In this document: in pieces, positions 1 through 7,755 of the stretch
Numbering within the stretch: the first letter of the stretch is position 1
Layout of the letters: each line of letters opens with the position of its first letter
DNA from: Lachnospiraceae bacterium UBA1748
Lineage (GTDB): Bacteria; Bacillota; Clostridia; Lachnospirales; Lachnospiraceae
NCBI GenBank assembly: GCA_002314855.1
Contig: DCHQ01000054.1
Span: 1-20,305, forward strand
Direction: 5' to 3'
Length of the DNA: 20,305 nt
Made by a program: the position numbers and the translations under genes
The notes under the pieces: generated by a model
Databases searched by the model: none
The model's input: the letters and a program-made list of their open reading frames with translations, nothing else
What the model was told of the DNA's origin: nothing

Positions 1-231
1 ACACTTGACGCTGAACCATTTAGCAACATTAAGGTAGATGATTACGTTAGATACAATGAGAACTGTTTCTCTTGCCACATCTATTTTGAGAAGGTAATGC
101 ATCTTAACAGAGGAACAGATGCCATGGATGTGACAGATTCAACATTCATCTTTGCTTACTACGATGATTCTGATGATGGAGTAGATAATCCTCACTGGGC
201 AATGGTTGATATGATTGCCAATACAAACTAA
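1..231 (+). CDS. C-terminal end of an unknown protein (partial)
   Basis: An open frame runs from base 1 without interruption to a TAA ending at 231, giving the last 76 residues of a protein whose start lies outside the window. The fragment is rich in Asp, Phe and Tyr, has two Cys in a CFSCH stretch and ends in DMIANTN. There is no membrane segment. The alternating hydrophobic pattern with many acidic residues suggests a small soluble alpha/beta or beta domain, but I recognise no family. The next gene begins 27 bases after the stop on the same strand, so co-transcription with the beta-glucosidase is possible. Confidence 0.7.
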   Translation, partial: TLDAEPFSNIKVDDYVRYNENCFSCHIYFEKVMHLNRGTDAMDVTDSTFIFAYYDDSDDGVDNPHWAMVDMIANTN

Positions 232-258
232 ATTTCATGAAGGGATAGGATTTCATTT

Positions 259-3042
259 ATGGGAAAAATGACACTAGATTGGAATGAGTATGTTAAAGCT
301 GCTAGAAATGTTATTTCTGAAGGCTGTGTGCTACTTGAAAATCAAGGGGTTTTACCACTGGGGCAGGGTACAAAAGTGTCTGTATTTGGACGAATCGCTC
401 TCGATTATTATAAGAGTGGTACTGGCTCAGGCGGTATGGTTAATGTGTCCAAAGTATATACAATTATCGATGGCTTAAAGGAATCGGAAGTTGTTGAACT
501 TAATGAGGATCTTTTAAAGATTTATACTGATTGGGAGGAAGAGAATCCTTTCAATGAAGGAATGGGCTGGGGAACGGAACCTTGGAGTCAGGAAGAAATG
601 CCTCTTAGTGATGAAGTGGCAAAGAAGGCTTCAGAGAATAGTGATATAGCCATAGTAGTAATCGGTAGAACAGCTGGTGAAGACAAGGATTCGTCTGATA
701 CCAGAGGTGCATATAGACTTTCTGAAATAGAAGAAGATATGCTTTCCAAGGTTCGCAAGAACTTTGATAAGGTAATAGTACTTCTTAATATTGGTCAGCT
801 TATGGACCTGGGATTTATTGATACCTACAAACCAGAAGGTGTTATGATTGTATGGCAGGGCGGAATGATAGGTGGCCTTGGTACTGCTGATGTTCTTGTG
901 GGTAAGGTGGCTCCATCAGGAAAGCTTACTGATACAGCTGCATTTAATATAGCTGATTATCCATCAACAGATTGTTTTGGTGATCCTAATAAGGCTATTT
1001 ATAAAGAAGATATATTTGTGGGCTATAGGTACTTTGAAACTTTTGCCAGGGACAAAGTAAGATATCCATTTGGATATGGTCTGTCTTATACAACATTTGA
1101 TTTCTCTGATGGTAGTGTTAAGGCTGATATCAATGATAAGAAGCTTGTTGTGAAGTCATGTATTAAGAATACAGGTGCTGTTAGTGGCAAGCAAGTTATG
1201 CAGGTATATATTTCAGCTCCGCAGGGAATGCTTGGTAAGGCAGCCAGAGTACTTGGTGGATTTGCTAAGACTAATATTCTTGCACCAGGTGAGTCAGAGG
1301 AGCTTACAGTTACTGTACCATTGGATTTATTTGCATCTTATGATGATAAGGGTGTTACAGCATATCCAGAAAGCTTTTTGTTAGAAGCAGGCGAATATAA
1401 AGTATATGTTGGCGATAATGTAAGATCGGCTCAGCTTGTAAATTCTTTCACTCTTGAGTCAGACCTTCTTATAGAGAAACTTGGCGAAGCATTTAAACCA
1501 GTTGAAGCTTATGATCGTATGGTGGCTTCGGGATCAGGTGAAGAGCTTACTGTATCCTATGAGACAGTTGCTCTTAAGACAGTAGATGAAAGAGAAAGAA
1601 GACTTGAAAATATTCCAGAGGAGATACCAGTTAAGTCAGCTGATATTTCACTTACACAGGTATATACTGGCGAAAAAACACTTGATGAGTTTATAGCTAG
1701 TCTTTCTGATGAAGATTTGGCATGTATTGTACGTGGAGAGGGTATGGGTTCTAGCCTGGTCACTCCAGGTACAGCATCAGCTTTTGGCGGCGTGTCAAAA
1801 AGTCTTATTGGCAAGGGAATACCTTCTCTTTGCTGTGATGATGGTCCATCAGGAATGCGACTTGACAGTGGTATGAAGGCCTTTAGTTTACCAAGTGGAG
1901 CCATGGTAGCAAGCACATTTAATCCAGAGCTTATCTCTAAGATGTATGCATTCACTGCTCTTGAGATGATTAATAACAATGTTGATGTTTTACTTGGACC
2001 TGGAATGAATATTCACAGACATCCGCTCAATGGTAGAAACTTCGAGTATTTCTCAGAGGATCCTTTTGTTACAGGTGTGATGGGAAGTGCCATGATGAAG
2101 GGACTTAAGAGTCACGGAGTAAGTGGATGTGCTAAGCATTTTTGTGCTAATAACCAGGAGACAGGTCGTCATACTGTGGATTCTGTGGTATCTGAACGTG
2201 CACTTAGAGAAATATATCTTAAAGGCTTTGAAATTGCAGTCAAAGATGGATACTGTGATGCCATTATGACAACATATGGTCAGGTTAATGGCGTGTGGAC
2301 AGCAGGTAACTATGATCTCAATACCAAAATACTTCGCGAAGAGTGGGGCTTTAAGGGTGTTGTAATGACAGACTGGTGGGCAGATGTCAATGAAAGAGAC
2401 GAAGCACCAGCAAAGAACAATACAGCTGCAATGGTAGCTGCTCAGAATGATTTATACATGGTTGTTGCATCATCAGAGAATAATACAGCCAAGGATAATA
2501 CCATAGAGGCACTTGCATCAGGAAGAATTAAGCGCTCTGAGCTTCAAAGATGCGCCAAGAATATATGTGAATTTGCATTAGCATCTGTGGCAATTAAGAA
2601 GGGTACAAGTGAAGAAGTAAGTATTGAAATTATCAATAGACCTACTGACGAAGATGAATTTGATATGAATAATGTCGAGTATCTTACACTTGATGGTGAA
2701 ATAACAGTATCTCTTAAGGATAAGCCTTCTGTTGCAGGCACAAACTACTATATTCCACTTGATATAGTAAAGCTTGGTTTTTATGAAATAACACTTACAG
2801 GCTCAAGTAATCTTGGCTCATTAGCACAGATACCATGTACACTATACTATACTGGTGTACCTTTCCTTACATATACCTTTAATGGATCAGAAGGTAAGGC
2901 TGTAAGTATCACAAAGGGTATGGCATTCCATAATAGAATGGCAGTATTTAGACTTAATGTAGCAAAGAATGGTGTAGATCTTGATAGTATTTCGTTCAAA
3001 TATCTTAAACCACTCGATATAAAATATGCTACCCAGGAATAA
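259..3042 (+). CDS. GH3 beta-glucosidase with swapped domain order
   Basis: This 927-residue glycoside hydrolase family 3 enzyme should remove terminal beta-glucose (or related sugars) from oligosaccharides in the cytoplasm; there is no signal peptide. The domains run opposite to the usual GH3 order. The alpha/beta sandwich (GH3-C: the VLLEN...LPL start, GSGTGSGG-type loop, PFGYGLSYT end) covers about residues 12-275. A fibronectin-III-like domain follows at 295-390. The TIM-barrel domain at about 480-740 carries DDGPSG, GRNFEYFSEDP, KHF and the nucleophile loop VMTDWW with Asp705. The same order is known for Butyrivibrio fibrisolvens and Ruminococcus enzymes. Residues 790-927 form an extra beta-rich tail, possibly carbohydrate-binding. 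The ATG at 259 is preceded by GGATAGGA at 243-250; an in-frame ATG at 268 is an alternative. The exact substrate cannot be read from sequence. Confidence 0.95.
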   Translation: MGKMTLDWNEYVKAARNVISEGCVLLENQGVLPLGQGTKVSVFGRIALDYYKSGTGSGGMVNVSKVYTIIDGLKESEVVELNEDLLKIYTDWEEENPFNEGMGWGTEPWSQEEMPLSDEVAKKASENSDIAIVVIGRTAGEDKDSSDTRGAYRLSEIEEDMLSKVRKNFDKVIVLLNIGQLMDLGFIDTYKPEGVMIVWQGGMIGGLGTADVLVGKVAPSGKLTDTAAFNIADYPSTDCFGDPNKAIYKEDIFVGYRYFETFARDKVRYPFGYGLSYTTFDFSDGSVKADINDKKLVVKSCIKNTGAVSGKQVMQVYISAPQGMLGKAARVLGGFAKTNILAPGESEELTVTVPLDLFASYDDKGVTAYPESFLLEAGEYKVYVGDNVRSAQLVNSFTLESDLLIEKLGEAFKPVEAYDRMVASGSGEELTVSYETVALKTVDERERRLENIPEEIPVKSADISLTQVYTGEKTLDEFIASLSDEDLACIVRGEGMGSSLVTPGTASAFGGVSKSLIGKGIPSLCCDDGPSGMRLDSGMKAFSLPSGAMVASTFNPELISKMYAFTALEMINNNVDVLLGPGMNIHRHPLNGRNFEYFSEDPFVTGVMGSAMMKGLKSHGVSGCAKHFCANNQETGRHTVDSVVSERALREIYLKGFEIAVKDGYCDAIMTTYGQVNGVWTAGNYDLNTKILREEWGFKGVVMTDWWADVNERDEAPAKNNTAAMVAAQNDLYMVVASSENNTAKDNTIEALASGRIKRSELQRCAKNICEFALASVAIKKGTSEEVSIEIINRPTDEDEFDMNNVEYLTLDGEITVSLKDKPSVAGTNYYIPLDIVKLGFYEITLTGSSNLGSLAQIPCTLYYTGVPFLTYTFNGSEGKAVSITKGMAFHNRMAVFRLNVAKNGVDLDSISFKYLKPLDIKYATQE

Positions 3043-3092
3043 TAACTAGAAAATAAGTGAGTAGTAATACCACGAAATGATTGGAGAATATT

Positions 3093-3881
3093 ATGAATAA
3101 GCTAGGCTTTATAGGTATGGGAAACATGGCTATTGCAATTGCAGGTGGCCTTGTAGACAAGAAGGTTTTCGAAGCATCTAATATTTATGCGTATGCACCT
3201 AATCAGGACAAGCTTAAGAAAAATGGTGAACTTATTGGATTTAATCCGGTAGATTCTTTGTTAAAGCTTGTGGATGCATGTGACACCGTAGTAATTGCGT
3301 GTAAACCATATCAGATAGATGATGTGCTTTCTCAGGTAGGCGATAGCTTGTCTGGTAAGAATCTTATATCTGTAGCGGCTGGATGGACATATGATTCATT
3401 TGCATCCAAGTTAAATAATGTTAATATTCAGTGTATTATGCCTAATACACCTGCAATGGTTGGAGAGGGTGTATTCCTTTTCGAGGAAACTAATTCGCTT
3501 CCAGCCGATGTTAAGGCAGAGGTTAAGACTATGTTTGAGTCGCTTGGTGTCGTTGTAGATATGCCTACTAGACTTATGGGAATAGGCGGTGCTGTATCGG
3601 GATGTGGACCAGCATTTATGGATATGGTAATGGAAGCATACGCCGATGCCGCAGTTAAGTATGGAATTGCAAGAAATACAGCTTATAAGCTTGTGGCTCA
3701 GACCATGCTCGGAAGTGCCAAGCTCCAGCTTGAAACAGGTAAGCATCCAGGTGTACTTAAGGATGAGGTATGCTCTCCTAATGGAACAACAATACGTGGA
3801 GTTGCATCTCTTGAAGAAAATGGGTTAAGAAATGCATGTATTAAGTCGATAGATGTAATAATGGACAGTAAAAAAGTCTAA
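3093..3881 (+). CDS. proC: Pyrroline-5-carboxylate reductase
   Basis: ProC catalyses the last step of proline synthesis, the NAD(P)H-dependent reduction of 1-pyrroline-5-carboxylate to L-proline, in the cytoplasm. The 262-residue protein starts with a Rossmann motif, KLGFIGMGNMA, followed by the family stretches CKPYQ, SVAAGW, MPNTPA and GCGPAF. The C-terminal dimerisation region carries LKDEVCSPNGTTIRGV, close to the ProC consensus, which usually reads SPGGTTI. The length fits the family at about 260-280 residues. I chose the ATG at 3093 because GGAG at 3083-3086 sits 6 bases upstream; a TTG at 3081 in frame overlaps that ribosome binding site and is unlikely. The gene follows the beta-glucosidase by 50 bases and precedes mscL by 32, so the three may share a transcript ending at the 4413 terminator. 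proA and proB are not in the window. Confidence 0.95.
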   Translation: MNKLGFIGMGNMAIAIAGGLVDKKVFEASNIYAYAPNQDKLKKNGELIGFNPVDSLLKLVDACDTVVIACKPYQIDDVLSQVGDSLSGKNLISVAAGWTYDSFASKLNNVNIQCIMPNTPAMVGEGVFLFEETNSLPADVKAEVKTMFESLGVVVDMPTRLMGIGGAVSGCGPAFMDMVMEAYADAAVKYGIARNTAYKLVAQTMLGSAKLQLETGKHPGVLKDEVCSPNGTTIRGVASLEENGLRNACIKSIDVIMDSKKV

Positions 3882-3913
3882 AAAATATATTAAAGAATAA
3901 GGAGAAGAAAAAG

Positions 3914-4348
3914 GTGAAGAAATTTATCAAAGAATTTAAGGAATTTGCTCTTAAGGGCAACGTAATGAGTATGGCTGTCGGTGTTATTATCGGTGGTGCT
4001 TTCCAGTCAATTGTAACAGCGCTTACAACAAGCTTTATTAATCCACTTATTGCTTTAGTTACAGGTGGTGCAAAAGTTGATGAGAACGGTAACCCAATAT
4101 ATGTTGGTGGACAGTTTGTAATCAATGGTGTTACTTTCGACTATGGTGCATTTGTATCAGCAGTTATTAATTTCCTTATTATGGCTATTATTTTATTCTC
4201 GCTTATCAAGGCAATGAATAAGTTAATGTCAGTTGGTAAGAAGGAAGAGGCTCCAGCAGCACCTACAACAAAGAAGTGTCCATACTGCCAGAGCGAGATC
4301 GATATCAATGCAACAAAGTGCCCTCACTGTACATCTGATATTGCATAA
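3914..4348 (+). CDS. mscL: Large-conductance mechanosensitive channel MscL with zinc-ribbon tail
   Basis: MscL is a membrane channel that opens under extreme tension and releases solutes during osmotic downshock. The 144-residue protein has the typical amphipathic N-terminus (KKFIKEFKEFALKGNVMSMAVGV), a pore helix TM1 at about residues 15-45 with GVIIGGAF, a periplasmic loop with NGNPIYVGGQFVINGVTFDYG, and TM2 at about 76-100. After the cytoplasmic end, residues 122-125 (CPYC) and 136-139 (CPHC) form a two-knuckle zinc ribbon, which the well-studied MscL proteins of Escherichia coli and Mycobacterium lack. The start is a GTG, supported by AAGGAG at 3899-3904 with 9 bases of spacing. A strong terminator at 4413 ends the unit. 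The MscL call is firm; zinc binding is inferred from the paired Cys motifs. Confidence 0.95.
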   Translation: MKKFIKEFKEFALKGNVMSMAVGVIIGGAFQSIVTALTTSFINPLIALVTGGAKVDENGNPIYVGGQFVINGVTFDYGAFVSAVINFLIMAIILFSLIKAMNKLMSVGKKEEAPAAPTTKKCPYCQSEIDINATKCPHCTSDIA

Positions 4349-4412
4349 GAATAAAATATAATATTTTTTATAGAAAAGTAATTGGTTTACATTTTCTGGA
4401 ATACAACATATG

Positions 4413-4438
4413 GTGCCCGTATTTACGGGCACTTTTTT
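4413..4438 (+). terminator. Rho-independent terminator after mscL
   Basis: A perfect 8-bp GC-rich stem, GTGCCCGT / ACGGGCAC, with an ATTT loop is followed by six T. It lies 64 bases after the mscL stop and should end the upstream transcript. Confidence 0.9.
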
Positions 4439-4545
4439 ATGTTCCATAACTAACACTTGTGTCATATTACCACTATAAGATGTATGTACTTCATTTTTCT
4501 GCCACAAAATATAGAAAAATCCCTACCAATCCGCTTAAAAATGTG

Positions 4546-4551
4546 TATAAT
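4546..4551 (+). promoter_or_regulatory. Possible -10 element upstream of the PolC-like gene
   Basis: A perfect TATAAT lies 50 bases before the GTG at 4602, just after the mscL terminator where a new promoter is expected. No good TTGACA-like -35 is visible 16-18 bases upstream, so this is moderate support only. The rest of 4349-4601 holds only the terminator. Confidence 0.45.
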
Positions 4552-4601
4552 AAGAAGGGTGTATGTGATACTATATGTAGTTGTCACTTGGGGAGAATTT
4601 T

Positions 4602-5189
4602 GTGAGAAACAGAGGCTATAAATTTATTATAAATAGAAACGAGTGCGGTTACTGGATGCTTTGCATTAATCCAACATGGATTAATGATATGCTTCGAAGT
4701 AATGGCATTGATCCTAAGCTATTTCGTAGCATTAGTTGGCAGGAGATAGCATCAGTTACTAAGGATAGATATGCCAAGGAACTTTTTGTAAAGTTGCAGC
4801 CAGCCAATTTTTGGCAAATGTGTGATGTGTATGCACTCTCAATGTCAGAATATACTTATGATTTTGAGACACCAATATATAATCAGAGTTGGTTCAGTAC
4901 ATATCCTATATTCACAGCTGAAGATGTATATGAGCTTCTACGTGATGATGGTATGGAGCAGGAGGAAGCACTTCGAGTGACTGAGGCAGTCAGAAAGGGC
5001 AAAACATCAATACAGGGAATCAGTATTCTGGAATACCTTGAGTTATATGATGTAGATGACAGACTGATTGATGCGATATGTCAGTGCGAATTCCTAGCAG
5101 ATAGGCAGGAAGCAATTGCTGGTCTTGTGGATACAGCCAAGAAAATATTAGATATTAAAGAACAGATGAGAAACAATCCCTTTTGCTAA
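4602..5189 (+). CDS. Unknown protein resembling the post-palm region of PolC/DnaE polymerases
   Basis: This 195-residue soluble protein has no assigned function. Residues about 50-175 follow, in order, landmarks I recall from the helical region after the palm of PolC-type DNA polymerase III: a segment like 'FVRxMLxETKPxTFxELVxISGLS' (here ELFVKLQPANFWQMCDVYAL), then 'DDIMxYLxxxGLExxxAFxIMExVRKGK' (here EDVYELLRDDGMEQEEALRV plus TEAVRKGK), then a short helix that ends FLADRQEAIAGL. The palm catalytic aspartates, exonuclease and PHP domains are all absent, so it cannot be a polymerase. The start is GTG 4602, because GGGGAG at 4590-4595 lies 6 bases upstream; an in-frame TTG at 4581 has no such site. 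The similarity is from memory and the role (DNA or clamp-loader contact, or relic) is unknown. Confidence 0.7.
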   Translation: MRNRGYKFIINRNECGYWMLCINPTWINDMLRSNGIDPKLFRSISWQEIASVTKDRYAKELFVKLQPANFWQMCDVYALSMSEYTYDFETPIYNQSWFSTYPIFTAEDVYELLRDDGMEQEEALRVTEAVRKGKTSIQGISILEYLELYDVDDRLIDAICQCEFLADRQEAIAGLVDTAKKILDIKEQMRNNPFC

Positions 5190-5209
5190 ATAGCAGGAGG
5201 GATTTTTTT
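5175..5209 (+). terminator. Terminator overlapping the stop codon of the PolC-like gene
   Basis: A 13-bp stem (arms 5175-5187 and 5192-5204, two G-U pairs) with an AAAT loop runs into seven T at 5203-5209. The last coding bases form the 5' arm, and two bases of the TAA stop lie in the loop. Confidence 0.85.
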
Positions 5210-5251
5210 GACTCCGAGGGACGGGGTTAGTGGCTCATTTTATGGATATGA

Positions 5252-5260
5252 TGGTATAAT
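5252..5260 (+). promoter_or_regulatory. Extended -10 promoter directly before the VWA gene
   Basis: TGGTATAAT is a perfect extended -10 (TGnTATAAT). It ends four bases before the ATG at 5264, so transcription would be expected to begin about at the start codon, or at the in-frame GTG 5267. No convincing -35 is seen, which extended -10 promoters can tolerate. Confidence 0.55.
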
Positions 5261-5263
5261 TAT

Positions 5264-6418
5264 ATGGTGAGTAAAAAAGTTGGAAATAATATCATTAATT
5301 ACATAAAGGACAGACTTCTAGTTAACCACCCTTTTCTTGGCATGCTTGTTGCCAGTGTTCCAGTTATACTAATCAGTAAGGATGCTACTCGGGATAATCC
5401 GATAAGCTGGATTGGATTAAAAGACGGACAGATACTGATTGAAGAAAGCAGTCTGCTTAAATATTTTAGTAGTAATGAAGACATTGTGTATATGTCATAT
5501 CTTCATAGTCTTCTTCATTTTTTGTATTGCCATGACATTTTGACAGGTGATAGCCTGGAAGCAGAGGGGGCATTAGAAGGTGTATTTAAGCTGGCCGATA
5601 GCGAGGTTAATGAAGTATTATGCGAGCTTGAAAGCATTGATTTAGAGGTTACAGATGATCACACATACTGGGTATATGGTGACAAGAGTACGAGATCCGT
5701 TTCTAGTGAAGAAATAGCGAGGAGAAAGGAGTTATCAAGAAAGGTACTTACCAATCTTGAGACCTTTTCTAAAAGCCAGGCCAGTCAGGGTATGCTTTTG
5801 GCTTTACGAAAAGCTGTGAGGGATAAAAAGGACTATAAAGCCATGCTCTCACTATTTGCATTACCAGAAGAAGTGGTAAAGGTCAGCATGGATGAATTTG
5901 ACTACGGAATGTATTCGTATGGATTGTCCATTAATCCTGATATGCCCATGGTTGAAATGGTAGAAGTAAGTGATGATACTAGAATAAGGGATTTTGTAAT
6001 TGCGATAGATACCTCTGGCTCCACAGCGGGCCATGTGGTTCAGTCTTTTCTGGATAAAACATATTCTGTTCTTTGCACAGAGGGTGCATTTGCCGAAAGA
6101 ACAAATATATATCTAATACAATGTGACAGCTCTATTTCGAAAGAAACGGTCATTCATTCTAAAGAAGAAATGGAAAGAGTGGTATCATCTTTGCCAATAT
6201 CAGGATTTGGTTCCACTGATTTTAGACCAGTATTTGCGAGAGTTGATGAGCTTGTAAAAGATGGAACGCTTACTAGATTAAAGGGACTCATATACTATAC
6301 AGATGGACGAGGAATATTTCCTTCATATGCTCCAACTTATAAAACAGCATTTGTACTTACAGAAGATATGTATGATAGTGCCAATGTACCAGGCTGGGCC
6401 ATGAAAATTATGCTATAA
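5264..6418 (+). CDS. DUF2201/VWA protein with degenerate metallopeptidase motif
   Basis: This 384-residue cytoplasmic protein matches the putative metallopeptidase plus VWA-like pair known as DUF2201. The N-terminal part has the family start (LLVNHPFLGML) and a helix HSLLHFLYCH at residues 81-90. The family normally reads HExLHxxxxH: all three His are kept (81, 85, 90), but the catalytic Glu is Ser82. The C-terminal VWA domain has an intact metal site: DTSGS at 249-253, STD at about 317-319 and YYTDGRG with Asp347. The MoxR-like ATPase gene follows 11 bases later, the usual partnership of such proteins, suggesting a chaperone or remodelling complex. An in-frame stop at 5249 limits the start to ATG 5264 or GTG 5267. 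There is no Shine-Dalgarno site; an extended -10 lies just upstream. Target unknown. Confidence 0.85.
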   Translation: MVSKKVGNNIINYIKDRLLVNHPFLGMLVASVPVILISKDATRDNPISWIGLKDGQILIEESSLLKYFSSNEDIVYMSYLHSLLHFLYCHDILTGDSLEAEGALEGVFKLADSEVNEVLCELESIDLEVTDDHTYWVYGDKSTRSVSSEEIARRKELSRKVLTNLETFSKSQASQGMLLALRKAVRDKKDYKAMLSLFALPEEVVKVSMDEFDYGMYSYGLSINPDMPMVEMVEVSDDTRIRDFVIAIDTSGSTAGHVVQSFLDKTYSVLCTEGAFAERTNIYLIQCDSSISKETVIHSKEEMERVVSSLPISGFGSTDFRPVFARVDELVKDGTLTRLKGLIYYTDGRGIFPSYAPTYKTAFVLTEDMYDSANVPGWAMKIML

Positions 6419-6429
6419 GGATTAAATAT

Positions 6430-7755
6430 ATGAATATTAAGGAAGCAAAAAAGCAAATAAAAGAGGCAGCAGGGCTGTATTTTAAGAAGGACTCAAATGG
6501 ACAGTATATTTTACCGCTTGGAAAACAGCGTCCATTCTTTTTGCTTGGATCACCTGGAGTTGGTAAGACAGCTATTATGAGTCAGATTGCAGAGGAACTA
6601 GGCGTGGCATATGTTAGTTATTCTATGACTCATCATACAAGACAAAGTGCACTTGGACTTCCTGTTATATGCCATGAAAGCTATGAAGGAATGGATTATG
6701 ATATCTCTAGGTATACCATGAGTGAGATAATTGCCAGTGTGTATGACGAGATGAAAAAAACAGGAAAGAAAGAGGGCATATTATTTCTTGATGAAATAAA
6801 CTGCGTGTCAGAAACCCTTTCTCCTGCAATGCTGCTTTTTCTTCAATATAAGATATTTGGCTCATACAAGCTTCCAGAAGGCTGGATGATAGTAACTGCC
6901 GGTAATCCACCAGAATATAATAGACAGGTACGAGAGTTTGATGTTGTTACTTTGGACAGAATGAGAGTGCTCGATATTGAAGCTGACTATGATTCTTTTA
7001 GGGAGTATGCCATAGATCAGTCAGTTCACCCAGCTGTTATTTCGTATCTGGATGAGAAAAAAGATCACTTCTACAAAGTTGAAAATACGGTAGAAGGAAA
7101 AAGGTATGTTACAGCAAGAGGCTGGGAGGACCTTTCCTCAATCATAAAACTATCAGAAAAAGAGAATATAGTCGTAGATATTAATACGGTAAAAGGATTT
7201 CTACGTGATGAGCAGATTGCAGGCAGTTTTATGGCATATTATGAATTGTATGATAGCTACAGGAGAAAATTACCAGTCGCAAAAGTGCTTGATGGAGAGA
7301 TGACCGATGAAGAATGTATGGCATACAGGTCCAATGAGTTTGATGAAAAGATAATAGTTATCTCGATATTAACTGAGCAGCTAAGGTCTATTACTTCAAA
7401 AGTTAATGCGGAGACTGAAAGACTTGTTACAATGTCTGTTAAGCTAAAAGAAAAGGAACAGACATCGGAGGAAGAGGCTAATAATCTTAGCAATCTAAAG
7501 GTGGAATGTAAGCTACTAGCTATAGCTGGAACAAAGAAGCTTTCCAATGTATTTTCATTTATGGACAGAGCCTATGGTGATGATGGAAGTGAAATGACAC
7601 TATTTATGACTGGTATAAGCCTTGATAAGGAAATATCAGGATTTATAGCAAGATTTGGCAATGAAGAATACAACAATCACGCTAGTAAGCTACAGATATC
7701 GGGACGAGGAGAGTTGTTAAAGGAAAAGTGCAAGCAGATAATAGAGGGCATTTAG
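6430..7755 (+). CDS. MoxR-like AAA+ ATPase
   Basis: This 441-residue ATPase belongs to the AAA+ MoxR/dynein-related group that works with VWA-domain proteins to remodel or activate other proteins. The Walker A motif GSPGVGKT is at residues 40-47, and Walker B ILFLDEIN puts Asp121 and Glu122 in place. A sensor-1 region, VTAGNPPEYN, is followed by DVVTLDRMRVLDI, typical of the family. Residues about 300-360 are charged and heptad-like, probably a coiled coil. The rest of the C-terminus is unassigned. The ATG at 6430 has AAGGA at 6417-6421, 8 bases upstream and overlapping the stop of the VWA gene, which suggests coupled translation. The next gene starts inside its 3' end. The client is unknown. 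Confidence 0.9.
   Translation: MNIKEAKKQIKEAAGLYFKKDSNGQYILPLGKQRPFFLLGSPGVGKTAIMSQIAEELGVAYVSYSMTHHTRQSALGLPVICHESYEGMDYDISRYTMSEIIASVYDEMKKTGKKEGILFLDEINCVSETLSPAMLLFLQYKIFGSYKLPEGWMIVTAGNPPEYNRQVREFDVVTLDRMRVLDIEADYDSFREYAIDQSVHPAVISYLDEKKDHFYKVENTVEGKRYVTARGWEDLSSIIKLSEKENIVVDINTVKGFLRDEQIAGSFMAYYELYDSYRRKLPVAKVLDGEMTDEECMAYRSNEFDEKIIVISILTEQLRSITSKVNAETERLVTMSVKLKEKEQTSEEEANNLSNLKVECKLLAIAGTKKLSNVFSFMDRAYGDDGSEMTLFMTGISLDKEISGFIARFGNEEYNNHASKLQISGRGELLKEKCKQIIEGI

Noticed and set aside
3081..3092. Upstream TTG start for proC
   Set aside because: It overlaps the Shine-Dalgarno sequence that fits ATG 3093, and ProC proteins start at the Rossmann strand as from 3093.
4349..4601. A small gene or regulatory RNA in the longest gap
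   Set aside because: Apart from the mscL terminator and one TATAAT, no open frame with a ribosome binding site and no further stable structure was seen.
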